DNA of 58,227 nucleotides from Candidatus Latescibacterota bacterium (GTDB lineage Bacteria; Latescibacterota; UBA2968; UBA8231). Shown here piece after piece: positions 17,851 to 25,952 of this stretch; within the stretch, counting starts at the first letter, position 1, and the number at the start of each line of letters is the position of its first letter. A model generated the notes under the pieces. It was not told where the DNA came from. It saw nothing but the letters and a program-made list of their open reading frames with translations, and did not search any database. The stretch lies in the NCBI GenBank assembly GCA_007136405.1, contig SLHA01000096.1, positions 1 to 58,227 on the forward strand, read 5' to 3'. The position numbers were made by a program, and so were the translations under genes.

Positions 17851-17863
17851 GAGACTATCCGCC

Positions 17864-18652
17864 CTACTCGCCGCTGCCGGAGGTTTCTTTGGTGGATGGA
17901 CGCATGTCGGGGGACAGGAACACGGACAACTTGTGCTCGACGATCCGCGGGTTGTCTCCCTGCTGGATGGCCATGATGCCTTCGATGATCATCTTCTTGC
18001 CCAGCAGTTCATTGTCAGAGTAGGTCTTGAGTTTGGCTCCCACCGGAATGAAGAGCACCTGGGCCAGGATCGCCCCGTACAGCGTGGTCAGCAGCGCCAT
18101 GGCCATACCGGGCCCGATGGCCGACGGATCATCCATGGCCCGCAGCATGATGATCAGCCCCACCAGGGTTCCGATCATGCCGAATGCCGGGGCGGCATCC
18201 CCCATACGGTTGATGATGTCCTGCCCGGCCTTGTGGCGCTGCTCGATGAACTGCAGCTCGGTCTCCAGGATGTCCATGATCAGATCCGGCTCCGTGCCAT
18301 CCACGGCCAGCCGCACGCCCTGACTGAGAAACGGGTCGTCGCCCTGTTCGTCGACCGCCTGTTCCAGCGCCAGAATGCCTTCGCGCCGGGCGGTTTCGGC
18401 GAATCCGACGATCTTCTCGATCAGCTCCGCGGGAACCACAGCCGTGTTTCTGATCGCCTTCATGTACACTCCCATCAGCTTCACGACCTCGGCCAGCGGA
18501 TTGGCCACCAGTGTGGCCGCAACCGTTCCGCCCACGACGATCAGCACAGACGGGAGGTCGATAAACTGCATCGGGCTCCCTCCGCCCTGCGACATGGCCA
18601 GTAAGAGCAGCGTAAAGGCCGATACGATGCCGACTATGGTGGCTATATCCAT
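17864..18652 (-). CDS. motA: Flagellar stator protein MotA
   Basis: The 262-residue protein has four membrane helices and a cytoplasmic loop between helices 2 and 3. Typical segments are IDLPSVLIVVGGTVAATLVANPL, EGILALEQ in the loop, and MGDAAPAFGMIGTLVGLIIMLRAMDDPSAIGPGMAMALLTTLYGA with its conserved prolines. Five MotA subunits turn around a MotB dimer and push the switch ring. The order flbD-motA-motB is common outside the Proteobacteria. Confidence 0.95.
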   Translation of the reverse strand: MDIATIVGIVSAFTLLLLAMSQGGGSPMQFIDLPSVLIVVGGTVAATLVANPLAEVVKLMGVYMKAIRNTAVVPAELIEKIVGFAETARREGILALEQAVDEQGDDPFLSQGVRLAVDGTEPDLIMDILETELQFIEQRHKAGQDIINRMGDAAPAFGMIGTLVGLIIMLRAMDDPSAIGPGMAMALLTTLYGAILAQVLFIPVGAKLKTYSDNELLGKKMIIEGIMAIQQGDNPRIVEHKLSVFLSPDMRPSTKETSGSGE

Positions 18653-18697
18653 GTTCTGTCTGCCGTCCCGCTGTCATCTGGCACCGGATGACGAACT

Positions 18698-18898
18698 TCA
18701 GGCGCCGGAGAACAACGGCTCATTGCATCTTTTCCGGTATTGTAACACCCGGTCTATCACTTCATCGACCGGCTCGGTTACCATGATTTTTTTGCCGGAG
18801 ACCATGCTGATCATGGTGTCGGGAATGGCCTCGACGAATTCGATCATCTCCGCGTTGACGATCACCTCACTCTGGTTCAGGCGCGTGAGTTTGACCAT
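18698..18898 (-). CDS. flbD: FlbD-family small flagellar protein
   Basis: The 66-residue protein matches the small FlbD family along its whole length: MVKLTRLNQSEVIVNAEMIE, then EAIPDTMISMVSGKKIMV and EPVDEVIDRVLQYRKR. This is the spirochaete/Firmicute-type FlbD, unrelated to the Caulobacter response regulator of the same name. Its molecular role is unsettled. GAGGAG precedes the ATG at 18898. The longer ORF to 18985 adds residues foreign to the family. It lies between flgE and motA, its usual place. Confidence 0.9.
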   Translation of the reverse strand: MVKLTRLNQSEVIVNAEMIEFVEAIPDTMISMVSGKKIMVTEPVDEVIDRVLQYRKRCNEPLFSGA

Positions 18899-19040
18899 GG
18901 GCTCCTCGTTTGGCAAGGCGAAACGATGCGGAAATGCAGTATCCAGGCGTGCCGCTCTACCGGAGCAGCCCCGCAAGGACACCACCGGCAGAGGGCCGCT
19001 GGTACGCTGTCCACCGCTGCGGACAATCGGAAAATCAACG

Positions 19041-21014
19041 TCAACGCTTCAGATTCACCACCTCGTTGAGCAGCTCGTCCGAAGTCGTAATGCTACGCGC
19101 GCTGGCCTGAAACCCGCGCTGGGTAACGACCATGTTGGTGAACTCCGTTGCCAGGTCGACGTTGGACATTTCCAGAGCACCGGAGACGATGCTGCCCTGT
19201 ATGCCGTTCTCCGCCGCGCCAACCACCGGTCTGCCGGAAGACTGCGTCTGCACGAACATATTGCTGCCGATCTGCCGCATACCTCCCGGATTGGCGAAGG
19301 CCGCCATTGCCACCCGGGCCAGGTTTTCCGTGCTCCCGTTGCTGAACAACCCGACGATGCTGCCATCCGATTCGACGGAGACCCCCACCAGCGAACCCGA
19401 GGCCCGCCCATCCTGCTCCCGCACGGAGGCGGTGGACGCGGACACGAACTGCGTCAACCCGCCGAGTTGCCCGGTGGCCGCGGCATCGAGTGTCAGTTGG
19501 ATAGGAGGTGCACCCTTCGCGGGAGTGAAGCTGAGCCGGCTGCCGTCGGCGGACGCGAACGAACGCAAGGTGCCGTCCGCGTTGAACACGGCCTTTCCGG
19601 AGTGCCCCTGGTCCGGGGTGATGCCGTCCACCGATGCCGTCCAGTTCCATTCGTTGGAAACGACGCTGCGGACGAAGCGGAGAGTCAGCGTATGCGACTC
19701 GCCCTGGGCGTCGTATATCCTGGCTGTGGTGCTGTACTCGTAAGGCGGCTCGTTGCCGAAAATTCCGGACTTCGGACCCGTGTCCAGCAGCGAGAAACGC
19801 AGATCGAAACCAGTCACTCGATCGCCGCTCGCCGTGTCGGTGAGGGTCAGCCGGCCCGTATCCGGGTCTATGTCGGCCCGTACCCCCCCGTAAACGTTCT
19901 CCACGGCGGTGAGCAGATCCTGCACGGTATCACTCTGTCCGGCTTCGAACACGAAGCGCCCGTCGAAAGCTTCACCCGTCGGCTTCACCCCGGAAAAACG
20001 CAGCACGTCTCCATCGGTCAAGGCGGCGCCGATGTTGGCCAGGGCATTGAGCCCATCCGTTGCGGCGAGGCTCGCTCCCCGGGCGACCGCACCGGAGGCG
20101 AATCCGAGTCTGCCGGCCACGGAATCTCCCGTAGCCGCATCCTCTACCGAGAGCGTTACCTGACTGCCTCCCGGCACGCTGCGCAGAACCAGCGCACCGG
20201 AATCGTCCGTGGTGAAGAACACCCGGTTCCGCAAGGTCCCGTTGGCGCTGACTTGCGCGTTCAACGTCTCGACCAGGTCGGCTCGTTCGGCATAGACGCG
20301 GCCAGGAATATTCAGGGTGGCGGATCTTGCCTGGTCACCATCGTCCAGTTTCACCTGAAGTCCCGCCGGTTCGAGGCCGGACAGATCCAGCGGAAAGCCC
20401 GGCGCTGGTTCACTGACGACCCGCGCCGGCAATCCCAGGCGGGTGGTGGTATCCCAGACTCCGGCGCCATCCGCCTTAGCGCTGGCATCCAGGTTGCCCG
20501 AGATGGCGACCATGGTGGTGGCCTCGGCCCTGGACTCGCGATCCAGCGGCACGACGATGTCCTGCAGTTCCGCGCCGAACACGCCGTTCGCAGCGGCCGC
20601 GGTCCCTTGTACCACCAGTCCCGTGGCCGGATCGTACAGCCGTCCGTGCAGGTCCAGACTGAAACTGCCGTCCCGGGTATACACCCGTTCTCCAGCGGTA
20701 CCGAGGATGAAAAAACCCTCACCCTGGATAGCCAGGTCGGTCTCCGATTCCGTGGTTTGCAGGGCGCCCTGGGTCTGCATGGTGTCGATGCTGCTCACGC
20801 CCACCCCCAGACCCGACTGCCGCGGATTGGTCGACGCTACCGGTCCCCGTGCGGGTCTGCCCGCGTCCAGCGTCCGGCTCATCACGTCGGCAAAGCTGGC
20901 TCTGCCGCTCTTGAATCCGATCGTGTTGATGTTGGCTACGTTGTTGCTGATGACGTTCAGCCGGGTCTGATGACTCTGGACGCCGGTGACGCCGGTGTAG
21001 ATCGAATCGATCAT
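19041..21014 (-). CDS. flgE: Flagellar hook protein FlgE
   Basis: This is a 657-residue hook protein. The N terminus is conserved (MIDSIYTGVTGVQSHQTRLNVISNNVANINTIGFKS), as is the C terminus (VVTQRGFQASARSITTSDELLNEVVNLKR). An ALQTTESETDLAIQGEGFFIL segment is typical of rod/hook proteins. The long centre (roughly 160-560) is the surface-exposed variable part and makes this FlgE larger than the roughly 400-residue enteric version. AAGGAG lies 9 bases before the ATG. It follows flgD, whose product caps hook growth, with a 192-base gap. Confidence 0.95.
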   Translation of the reverse strand: MIDSIYTGVTGVQSHQTRLNVISNNVANINTIGFKSGRASFADVMSRTLDAGRPARGPVASTNPRQSGLGVGVSSIDTMQTQGALQTTESETDLAIQGEGFFILGTAGERVYTRDGSFSLDLHGRLYDPATGLVVQGTAAAANGVFGAELQDIVVPLDRESRAEATTMVAISGNLDASAKADGAGVWDTTTRLGLPARVVSEPAPGFPLDLSGLEPAGLQVKLDDGDQARSATLNIPGRVYAERADLVETLNAQVSANGTLRNRVFFTTDDSGALVLRSVPGGSQVTLSVEDAATGDSVAGRLGFASGAVARGASLAATDGLNALANIGAALTDGDVLRFSGVKPTGEAFDGRFVFEAGQSDTVQDLLTAVENVYGGVRADIDPDTGRLTLTDTASGDRVTGFDLRFSLLDTGPKSGIFGNEPPYEYSTTARIYDAQGESHTLTLRFVRSVVSNEWNWTASVDGITPDQGHSGKAVFNADGTLRSFASADGSRLSFTPAKGAPPIQLTLDAAATGQLGGLTQFVSASTASVREQDGRASGSLVGVSVESDGSIVGLFSNGSTENLARVAMAAFANPGGMRQIGSNMFVQTQSSGRPVVGAAENGIQGSIVSGALEMSNVDLATEFTNMVVTQRGFQASARSITTSDELLNEVVNLKR

Positions 21015-21206
21015 GGAGGCTGACTCCTTGTCCTGCACGTCCGCAGGTTGCTGAAGCGCCGCTGGGGTTCCCGCCGGTTGGCGCTTCCGATCCGCTCACG
21101 ACCCTCCGTGATCGCGAGAATGACTGGCATGGCCGCGACAACGGCAGCCGCTGTCGTCGCCGCACGGTCTGGCAGCCGTACCGGTGGCCTTTTCCGGCAA
21201 AGCTCT

Positions 21207-21884
21207 CTACTCTCGACTGTCCATCACGCCGTGGAGTTCGTCCAGGCTCAGCTCCATCCCGTCACCCCACAGGATCGTGCCGGACGCGGTGTAGCGCACT
21301 CCCTCTACCTGCATGCGGCGCAGTGCCACCGCGGGTAACGGTGCTCCCGCATGATCGTGCGCTTCGATCGCCACGCGGTATACGCCGGCCGGTACCGGTT
21401 CGCCGCCGGCACTCCGGCCATTCCAGAGCAGCGATCCCGTGGTCTGGGCCGCATCCAGTTCGATCGCCTGCACCTGCCGGCCGGTGGCATCCAGGATACG
21501 GACTCGAGCCGCGACCGCCTCGGCAGGCAGGCGATAGGCTAACCGGGAGTCCGAGGAGCCATCGTAGCCGATCTCTCGAGTCGGCACCTCCACCGATCTG
21601 CCGATGAGTGCGGCAGCCATGTTCTGCTCGACTTTCCCGTGCAGCCGGGCCTGAGCGCCGACACTCTTCTCCAGGACTCCATTCATGTTCTGCAGTTGCT
21701 CGAGCGAGGTGAACTGAGCCATCTGAGCGATGAACTCGGTGTTGCCCAGCGGATTGAGCGGATCCTGGTACCGCAGCTGCACGGTGAGCAATCTGAGAAA
21801 ATCCTCCTTGCCCAGCTCTTTAGGAGCATCCCGGACTACCGACTCGGCGCCGAAACCGGCCCCGGTTATACGTCCTGTGTCCAT
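21207..21884 (-). CDS. flgD: Flagellar hook capping protein FlgD
   Basis: The 225-residue protein has the FlgD N-terminal signature GKEDFLRLLTVQLRYQDPLNPLGNTEFIAQMAQFTSLEQLQNMN. It then has the tudor/FnIII-like domains, with RILDATGRQVQAIEL and AGVYRVAIEAHD. It caps the growing hook and is later removed. The ATG at 21884 is taken as the start because it gives the usual short lead before the signature; a TTG ten codons upstream is the alternative. It lies between fliK and flgE, the normal hook cluster. Confidence 0.93.
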   Translation of the reverse strand: MDTGRITGAGFGAESVVRDAPKELGKEDFLRLLTVQLRYQDPLNPLGNTEFIAQMAQFTSLEQLQNMNGVLEKSVGAQARLHGKVEQNMAAALIGRSVEVPTREIGYDGSSDSRLAYRLPAEAVAARVRILDATGRQVQAIELDAAQTTGSLLWNGRSAGGEPVPAGVYRVAIEAHDHAGAPLPAVALRRMQVEGVRYTASGTILWGDGMELSLDELHGVMDSRE

Positions 21885-21943
21885 GGTGACTGCTTTCCCG
21901 ATACGAGTTGCCAACGACCACCCTCAAGGCCTACACGGAGCGG

Positions 21944-23230
21944 TCAGATGGTGTAGTCTATACTCGGCTTGCCTTGCACCGCCGCGGCGTCAACCGACGC
22001 TTCGGTGGTGGTGTCCATACCGGAGCCTGTTGTTTCCGGTTTGCTGTCCGTCTGCCTGCCGCTGGTGCGGGGCTCACCGGCAAGGGTGCTGCCTCCCGAA
22101 TGGGTATCGCGCTCCACATCCACATCGAATCCGGCCAGATCCAGTCCCTCCTGCGCCAGCGCCTCCCGCAGACGATCCATGCCGGCGTACAGCAGTTCGC
22201 GGAGTTCCGCCTGCTGCACGATCATCTCGCTGCGTACGGAACCCTCGCTGGTACGGACCCGCAGTTCGATCTCGCCCAGATCCGGCGGTTGCAGCTGCAG
22301 GCGCATCTCGGCTGCCCCGTCGCGGACCAGCGTGACCAGCCCACGGATCACCTGAGGCATCACGACCTCACTCCCCGCCTCTCCGGTAACCGGTACCGTC
22401 GCCCCGTTCATTTCCTGTCCCAGGTGCGCGATCGAAATCCCGGGATGCGCATCGAGTCCGAGTCCGGGATCCAGCATCTCCGTCATGTCGAGCAGTTTCA
22501 GACTGCGAGCCAGCTCGATGGGGTGTTCCGGCGGGGGTGCGGCTGTCCGCAGCATCGCCAGCCCGTCCTGTGAATCCGCATCTCCATCCGAGGCCATTCC
22601 GGCTGGATCCGCGTATCCTTCATCCGTGTTGGCCTGAAGATCGCGTTGCGGAGCGGTCGCCCGTCCGCCGGCGGAACCGGCCTCCGCCGAAGTCGGTCCG
22701 CCGCTCTCCGACCCGGCCTCCGCCGACGGCAGCGCCTCGACGGGCCCCGTCTCCGCCAGGATCGACGCCGGGCTCTCCGTCCGAAGGATCGCCACGGCGC
22801 CCGCCCCGGGCATCCCGGACGCCGGGCTGTCCGGGACGCCTGAGCTCACCGTGATTGCGCCTGGATCCTGATCCTCTGCGTCTTCACCGCTTCGGTCTGA
22901 CGGACGCGCATCTGTGTAAGCATCCTGACCGGTGTCGAGACGCGCAGCGTCCGTGCTATTGGTCTTCCGTCTTGACCGGTCCGTGCCGCTCCGCTGGTCA
23001 GGGTCGGTCTGGAATGAGCTGATCCCGCCTTCGTGCCGTTCATCGCAGGTCGCGGACCGGGTGCCCTCTTCCGCGTCGAAGCCGGTTCCGTGATCTCCGG
23101 CCACTCGCAACCAGTGGCCGAAGTCCGCGGCCGCTGCATGCGCCGCGCGCCCCGGGCTGCGCCGGGCAGGTGCCGGTGGCTCGTTGGATAGACCGCGGCA
23201 ATCCCGCATGCAAGCCATATTACCGGTCAT
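21944..23230 (-). CDS. fliK: Flagellar hook-length control protein FliK
   Basis: The 428-residue protein has a long, low-complexity N-terminal ruler region rich in Ala, Asp, Ser, Gly and Glu. A C-terminal Flg_hook domain follows (MRLQLQPPDLGEIELRVR, EMIVQQAELRELLYAGMDRLREALAQEGL). A hydrophilic tail ends the protein. It is exported, measures the hook and triggers the FlhB switch. The ATG at 23230 lies inside the end of fliJ with AGGAGG 6 bases upstream, so the two are coupled. The longer ORF to 23479 would run through fliJ and is rejected. Confidence 0.92.
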   Translation of the reverse strand: MTGNMACMRDCRGLSNEPPAPARRSPGRAAHAAAADFGHWLRVAGDHGTGFDAEEGTRSATCDERHEGGISSFQTDPDQRSGTDRSRRKTNSTDAARLDTGQDAYTDARPSDRSGEDAEDQDPGAITVSSGVPDSPASGMPGAGAVAILRTESPASILAETGPVEALPSAEAGSESGGPTSAEAGSAGGRATAPQRDLQANTDEGYADPAGMASDGDADSQDGLAMLRTAAPPPEHPIELARSLKLLDMTEMLDPGLGLDAHPGISIAHLGQEMNGATVPVTGEAGSEVVMPQVIRGLVTLVRDGAAEMRLQLQPPDLGEIELRVRTSEGSVRSEMIVQQAELRELLYAGMDRLREALAQEGLDLAGFDVDVERDTHSGGSTLAGEPRTSGRQTDSKPETTGSGMDTTTEASVDAAAVQGKPSIDYTI

Positions 23231-23708
23231 CCCCAGCCTCCTGATTTTCCGCCTCGACAGGATCGCGCCCCTGCCGCGCCTGGAGACGCTCTCCCGCTTC
23301 GTCCAGATGCAGTTGCTGCTGGCGCCGATCTTCCCGCCGATGCTGTTGCCAGGCGTTGTCCCGGAGAATTTCGTACACGCGCCGCTGCCGGCGCGCCTCC
23401 ACCAGCCGGGCCCGGCGTTCGTCAACGACATGTTGCGCCTGGCCAAGTCGTTGGCGCTGGGCCGCGATCTCGTCGTCAAGCCGCTTCAAGTAGCCGGCAT
23501 GCATCGCCAACAGCCCGGGTTCGAGATGCGCCTGCACCAGCTTCCGGGTCGCCTGCACATGATGGGCCCGCGTGCGCAGCAGGCCTTCCAGCTGCTGCAG
23601 ATGCCGATGCCATGCGACCATGGCTTCGCCCAGCCCGGCTTTTTCGGCGTCTTCCAGGCGCGCCTTGGTCTGCAGCACCGGCTGGTAGCGAAAGTCGAAC
23701 CTTCTCAC
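23220..23708 (-). CDS. fliJ: Flagellar export chaperone FliJ
   Basis: This 162-residue protein is predicted to be almost wholly coiled coil, with high Arg, Gln, Glu and Leu content. It begins with the family N terminus RRFDFRYQPVLQTKARLEDA. FliJ is the gamma-like stalk of the FliI ATPase ring and a general export chaperone. The GTG start overlaps the fliI stop as GTGA, and the 3' end overlaps fliK, so the three genes are translationally linked. Confidence 0.9.
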   Translation of the reverse strand: MRRFDFRYQPVLQTKARLEDAEKAGLGEAMVAWHRHLQQLEGLLRTRAHHVQATRKLVQAHLEPGLLAMHAGYLKRLDDEIAAQRQRLGQAQHVVDERRARLVEARRQRRVYEILRDNAWQQHRREDRRQQQLHLDEAGERLQARQGRDPVEAENQEAGDDR

Positions 23709-25039
23709 GCGGCCGGGCTCCGTTCAGACGGGCTGTCCTGGAGCAGCTCCATCAGTTGCTGGACATGCTGCATGAACGGCCCGCTCGTCTCCACATCCTG
23801 GCGCAGGTACGCGTTGATCCGGTCGATGAACCGAACGGCCGTGTCGATACGCGCATTGCTGCCTCTGGCATAGGCGCCGATGTTGATCAGATCCTCGGCT
23901 TCTTCGTAGGCCGCCAGCAGAGACTTGATCTCCTGCGCCTGCCGGTAGTGAGCCGCGGAAACGACATCTCTCATGACCCGGCTGACGCTCGCCATCACGT
24001 CTATGGGGGGATATTGTCCGCGCGTCGCCAGTCGCCGCGACAGCACCATATGCCCGTCCAGTATGGCGCGGGCCGCGTCCGCAATGGGCTCGTCCATGTC
24101 ATCCCCTTCCACCAGCACCGTGTACAGTCCGGTCACGCTGCCTGCGCTCGTGCTGCCCACCCGCTCGAGAAGACGCGGCAACAGGGCGAATACCGATGGG
24201 GTGTATCCCCGTGTCGTCGGTGGTTCACCGGCGGCCAGCCCGATTTCACGCTGCGCCATGGCCACGCGGGTCAGCGAGTCCATCATGAGCATCACATCCT
24301 GTCCCAGGTCACGAAAGTATTCGGCTATAGTGGTGGCCACGAAGGCGGCTTTCAGGCGAACCAGCGCCGGCTGGTCCGCAGTGGCCACCACGACGACCGA
24401 CCGGCGCAATCCCTGCGGACCCAGACTGGCCTCGATGAAATCCAGCACCTCCTTACCGCGCTCTCCGACCAGCCCGATGACATTCACGTCCGCTTCCGAG
24501 TTGCGGGCGATCATGCCCATCAGCGTACTCTTGCCGATGCCGCTGCCAGCGAAGATGCCCAGGCGCTGTCCCCGGCCGCAAGTCACCATGCCATCTATCG
24601 CCCGCACCCCGGTTCCCAGCGCAGCGCAGACACGGCGCCGGCTAAGTGGCTCCGGTGCCGCCCGGTGTACCGTTCTCCAGCTTTCCGCCGACACGGGACC
24701 GGCGCCATCCAGCGGACGCCCCAGACCATCGATGATCCGACCGCGAAGTGTGCGTCCAACCGGTATGCGCATCAACCCGCGGGTTGGAAAAACGCGCGTC
24801 CCGGGCCGTATGCCTTCTACCTCTCCCAACGGCATGAGCAGGACGCGACCGCGCCGGAAACCAATCACTTCGGCCGGCACAGCCGAACCGCCGCGATCAC
24901 CCAGCCAGCAACCTTCGCCCAGAGCCACATCATCAGGACCGGCAGCTTCGACCACCAGACCCACCAGCTGGTTGACCTTACCGTAACGGGTCAACGGTTC
25001 AACCTGCCGCACGCAGTTCACCAGATCCGCATGGTGCAT
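23705..25039 (-). CDS. fliI: Flagellum-specific export ATPase FliI
   Basis: The 444-residue protein is related to the F1-ATPase beta subunit. Walker A is AGSGIGKST (residues 164-172). Walker B is DVMLMMDSLTRVAMAQREIGLAAGEPP, the family signature, and GYTPSVFALLPRLLERVG follows. The N-terminal barrel domain and a C-terminal helical domain are present. It unloads substrates from chaperones at the export gate, regulated by FliH. The start lies 6 bases after the fliH stop. Confidence 0.96.
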   Translation of the reverse strand: MHHADLVNCVRQVEPLTRYGKVNQLVGLVVEAAGPDDVALGEGCWLGDRGGSAVPAEVIGFRRGRVLLMPLGEVEGIRPGTRVFPTRGLMRIPVGRTLRGRIIDGLGRPLDGAGPVSAESWRTVHRAAPEPLSRRRVCAALGTGVRAIDGMVTCGRGQRLGIFAGSGIGKSTLMGMIARNSEADVNVIGLVGERGKEVLDFIEASLGPQGLRRSVVVVATADQPALVRLKAAFVATTIAEYFRDLGQDVMLMMDSLTRVAMAQREIGLAAGEPPTTRGYTPSVFALLPRLLERVGSTSAGSVTGLYTVLVEGDDMDEPIADAARAILDGHMVLSRRLATRGQYPPIDVMASVSRVMRDVVSAAHYRQAQEIKSLLAAYEEAEDLINIGAYARGSNARIDTAVRFIDRINAYLRQDVETSGPFMQHVQQLMELLQDSPSERSPAA

Positions 25040-25045
25040 GAGGAT

Positions 25046-25903
25046 TCAGCTCTCCTCTCCTGCCGGCCTGCTCTGATCCTGCCCGGCGGCTTCGCGCTCT
25101 ACCCCCTGCAGGCGCGCAGCGGCCCTGGCTTCGGACGATACCTCCGTATGCCCCAGCCGGCGCCGCAACGCCTCATGCAGAACGGTGAGTTGAGGACACA
25201 GACGCGCATCCACGTTCTGTTCCTTGCCTTCGACCATGCATCCGCCGCGGTCCACCAGGTCGCTCACGCGCACTCTGATCACACTGTCCCGGTCGACGCG
25301 CTCGACCCAGCGCTGCACCAGGCGTCTTGCCAGCCTCAGATCGTCGGGATGCACATGAACCTCGAGGTTGCCATGCTCGCCGAGGTGTTCCAGCGTTTTC
25401 CGTATGATGCGAGCCACCACCGTGCGATCCAGGTCAACCTGCGCGTCGAGGATGCGTTCGGCGACAGCCATGGCCAGATCGACCACCAGCTCCTCGCCGT
25501 CGCGCAGCACTCGGGCACGCTCCTGCTTCAGCGCCTCATGCAGCGTTGCCAGCCGTTCCACCGCCTCCCGGGCTTCCGCCTCGCGCTCGTCCAGGCCCTG
25601 CCGATATCCTTCCTGGAAACGTCGTTCGGCTGTCCGCTGCTGGTCCACTGCCGCCTGCTCCTGCACCTCCTGCAAGCGCCGCGCCGCCGCCTCGGCGGCG
25701 GCCTGGACGGCCTCCTGCTGACGGGCCGCGGCGTGCTGCTCCAATTCCTGCCGCAGGGCCGCAGCCCGCTCCCGCACGATCCGCTCCAGGTCAAGACCAC
25801 CGTTCAGGTCGCCCTCGGAAGCCTTGAGCCGCAGCTCGCGTTCCGCTTGACCCAACGTGAACACCGGCCCGGCGATGCGTACGGTCCGGATTATCCTGGA
25901 CAC
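25046..25903 (-). CDS. fliH: Flagellar assembly protein FliH
   Basis: The 285-residue protein has a variable N terminus and a long Ala/Gln/Glu/Arg coiled coil (about 40-150). Its C-terminal domain resembles F-type delta/b subunits (ERILDAQVDLDRTVVARIIRKTLEHLGEHGNLEVHVHPDDL). It binds FliI and links it to the C ring through FliN. A GTG start behind GGGAG at 6-base spacing fits. In most loci fliG separates fliF from fliH; here only 49 bases lie between them. Confidence 0.92.
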   Translation of the reverse strand: MSRIIRTVRIAGPVFTLGQAERELRLKASEGDLNGGLDLERIVRERAAALRQELEQHAAARQQEAVQAAAEAAARRLQEVQEQAAVDQQRTAERRFQEGYRQGLDEREAEAREAVERLATLHEALKQERARVLRDGEELVVDLAMAVAERILDAQVDLDRTVVARIIRKTLEHLGEHGNLEVHVHPDDLRLARRLVQRWVERVDRDSVIRVRVSDLVDRGGCMVEGKEQNVDARLCPQLTVLHEALRRRLGHTEVSSEARAAARLQGVEREAAGQDQSRPAGEES

Positions 25904-25952
25904 GGTTTTCTCCCGGTGCCTTGCCGCGGATGGCGCATGATCACGGACAGGT

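Noticed and set aside
18375..21023. 882-residue plus-strand frame across flbD-flgE
   Set aside because: It is antisense to flgE, flbD and part of motA, which have clear family matches. Its composition is typical of the opposite strand of GC-rich genes.
21908..21925. Sigma-54 promoter ahead of flgD
   Set aside because: GG and GC are 10 bases apart, but the flanks (GGGTG ... TTGGC) fit the consensus poorly compared with the two accepted sites.
23231..23479. N-terminal extension of FliK
   Set aside because: The bases code for FliJ in another frame, and the ATG at 23230 has an ideal AGGAGG.
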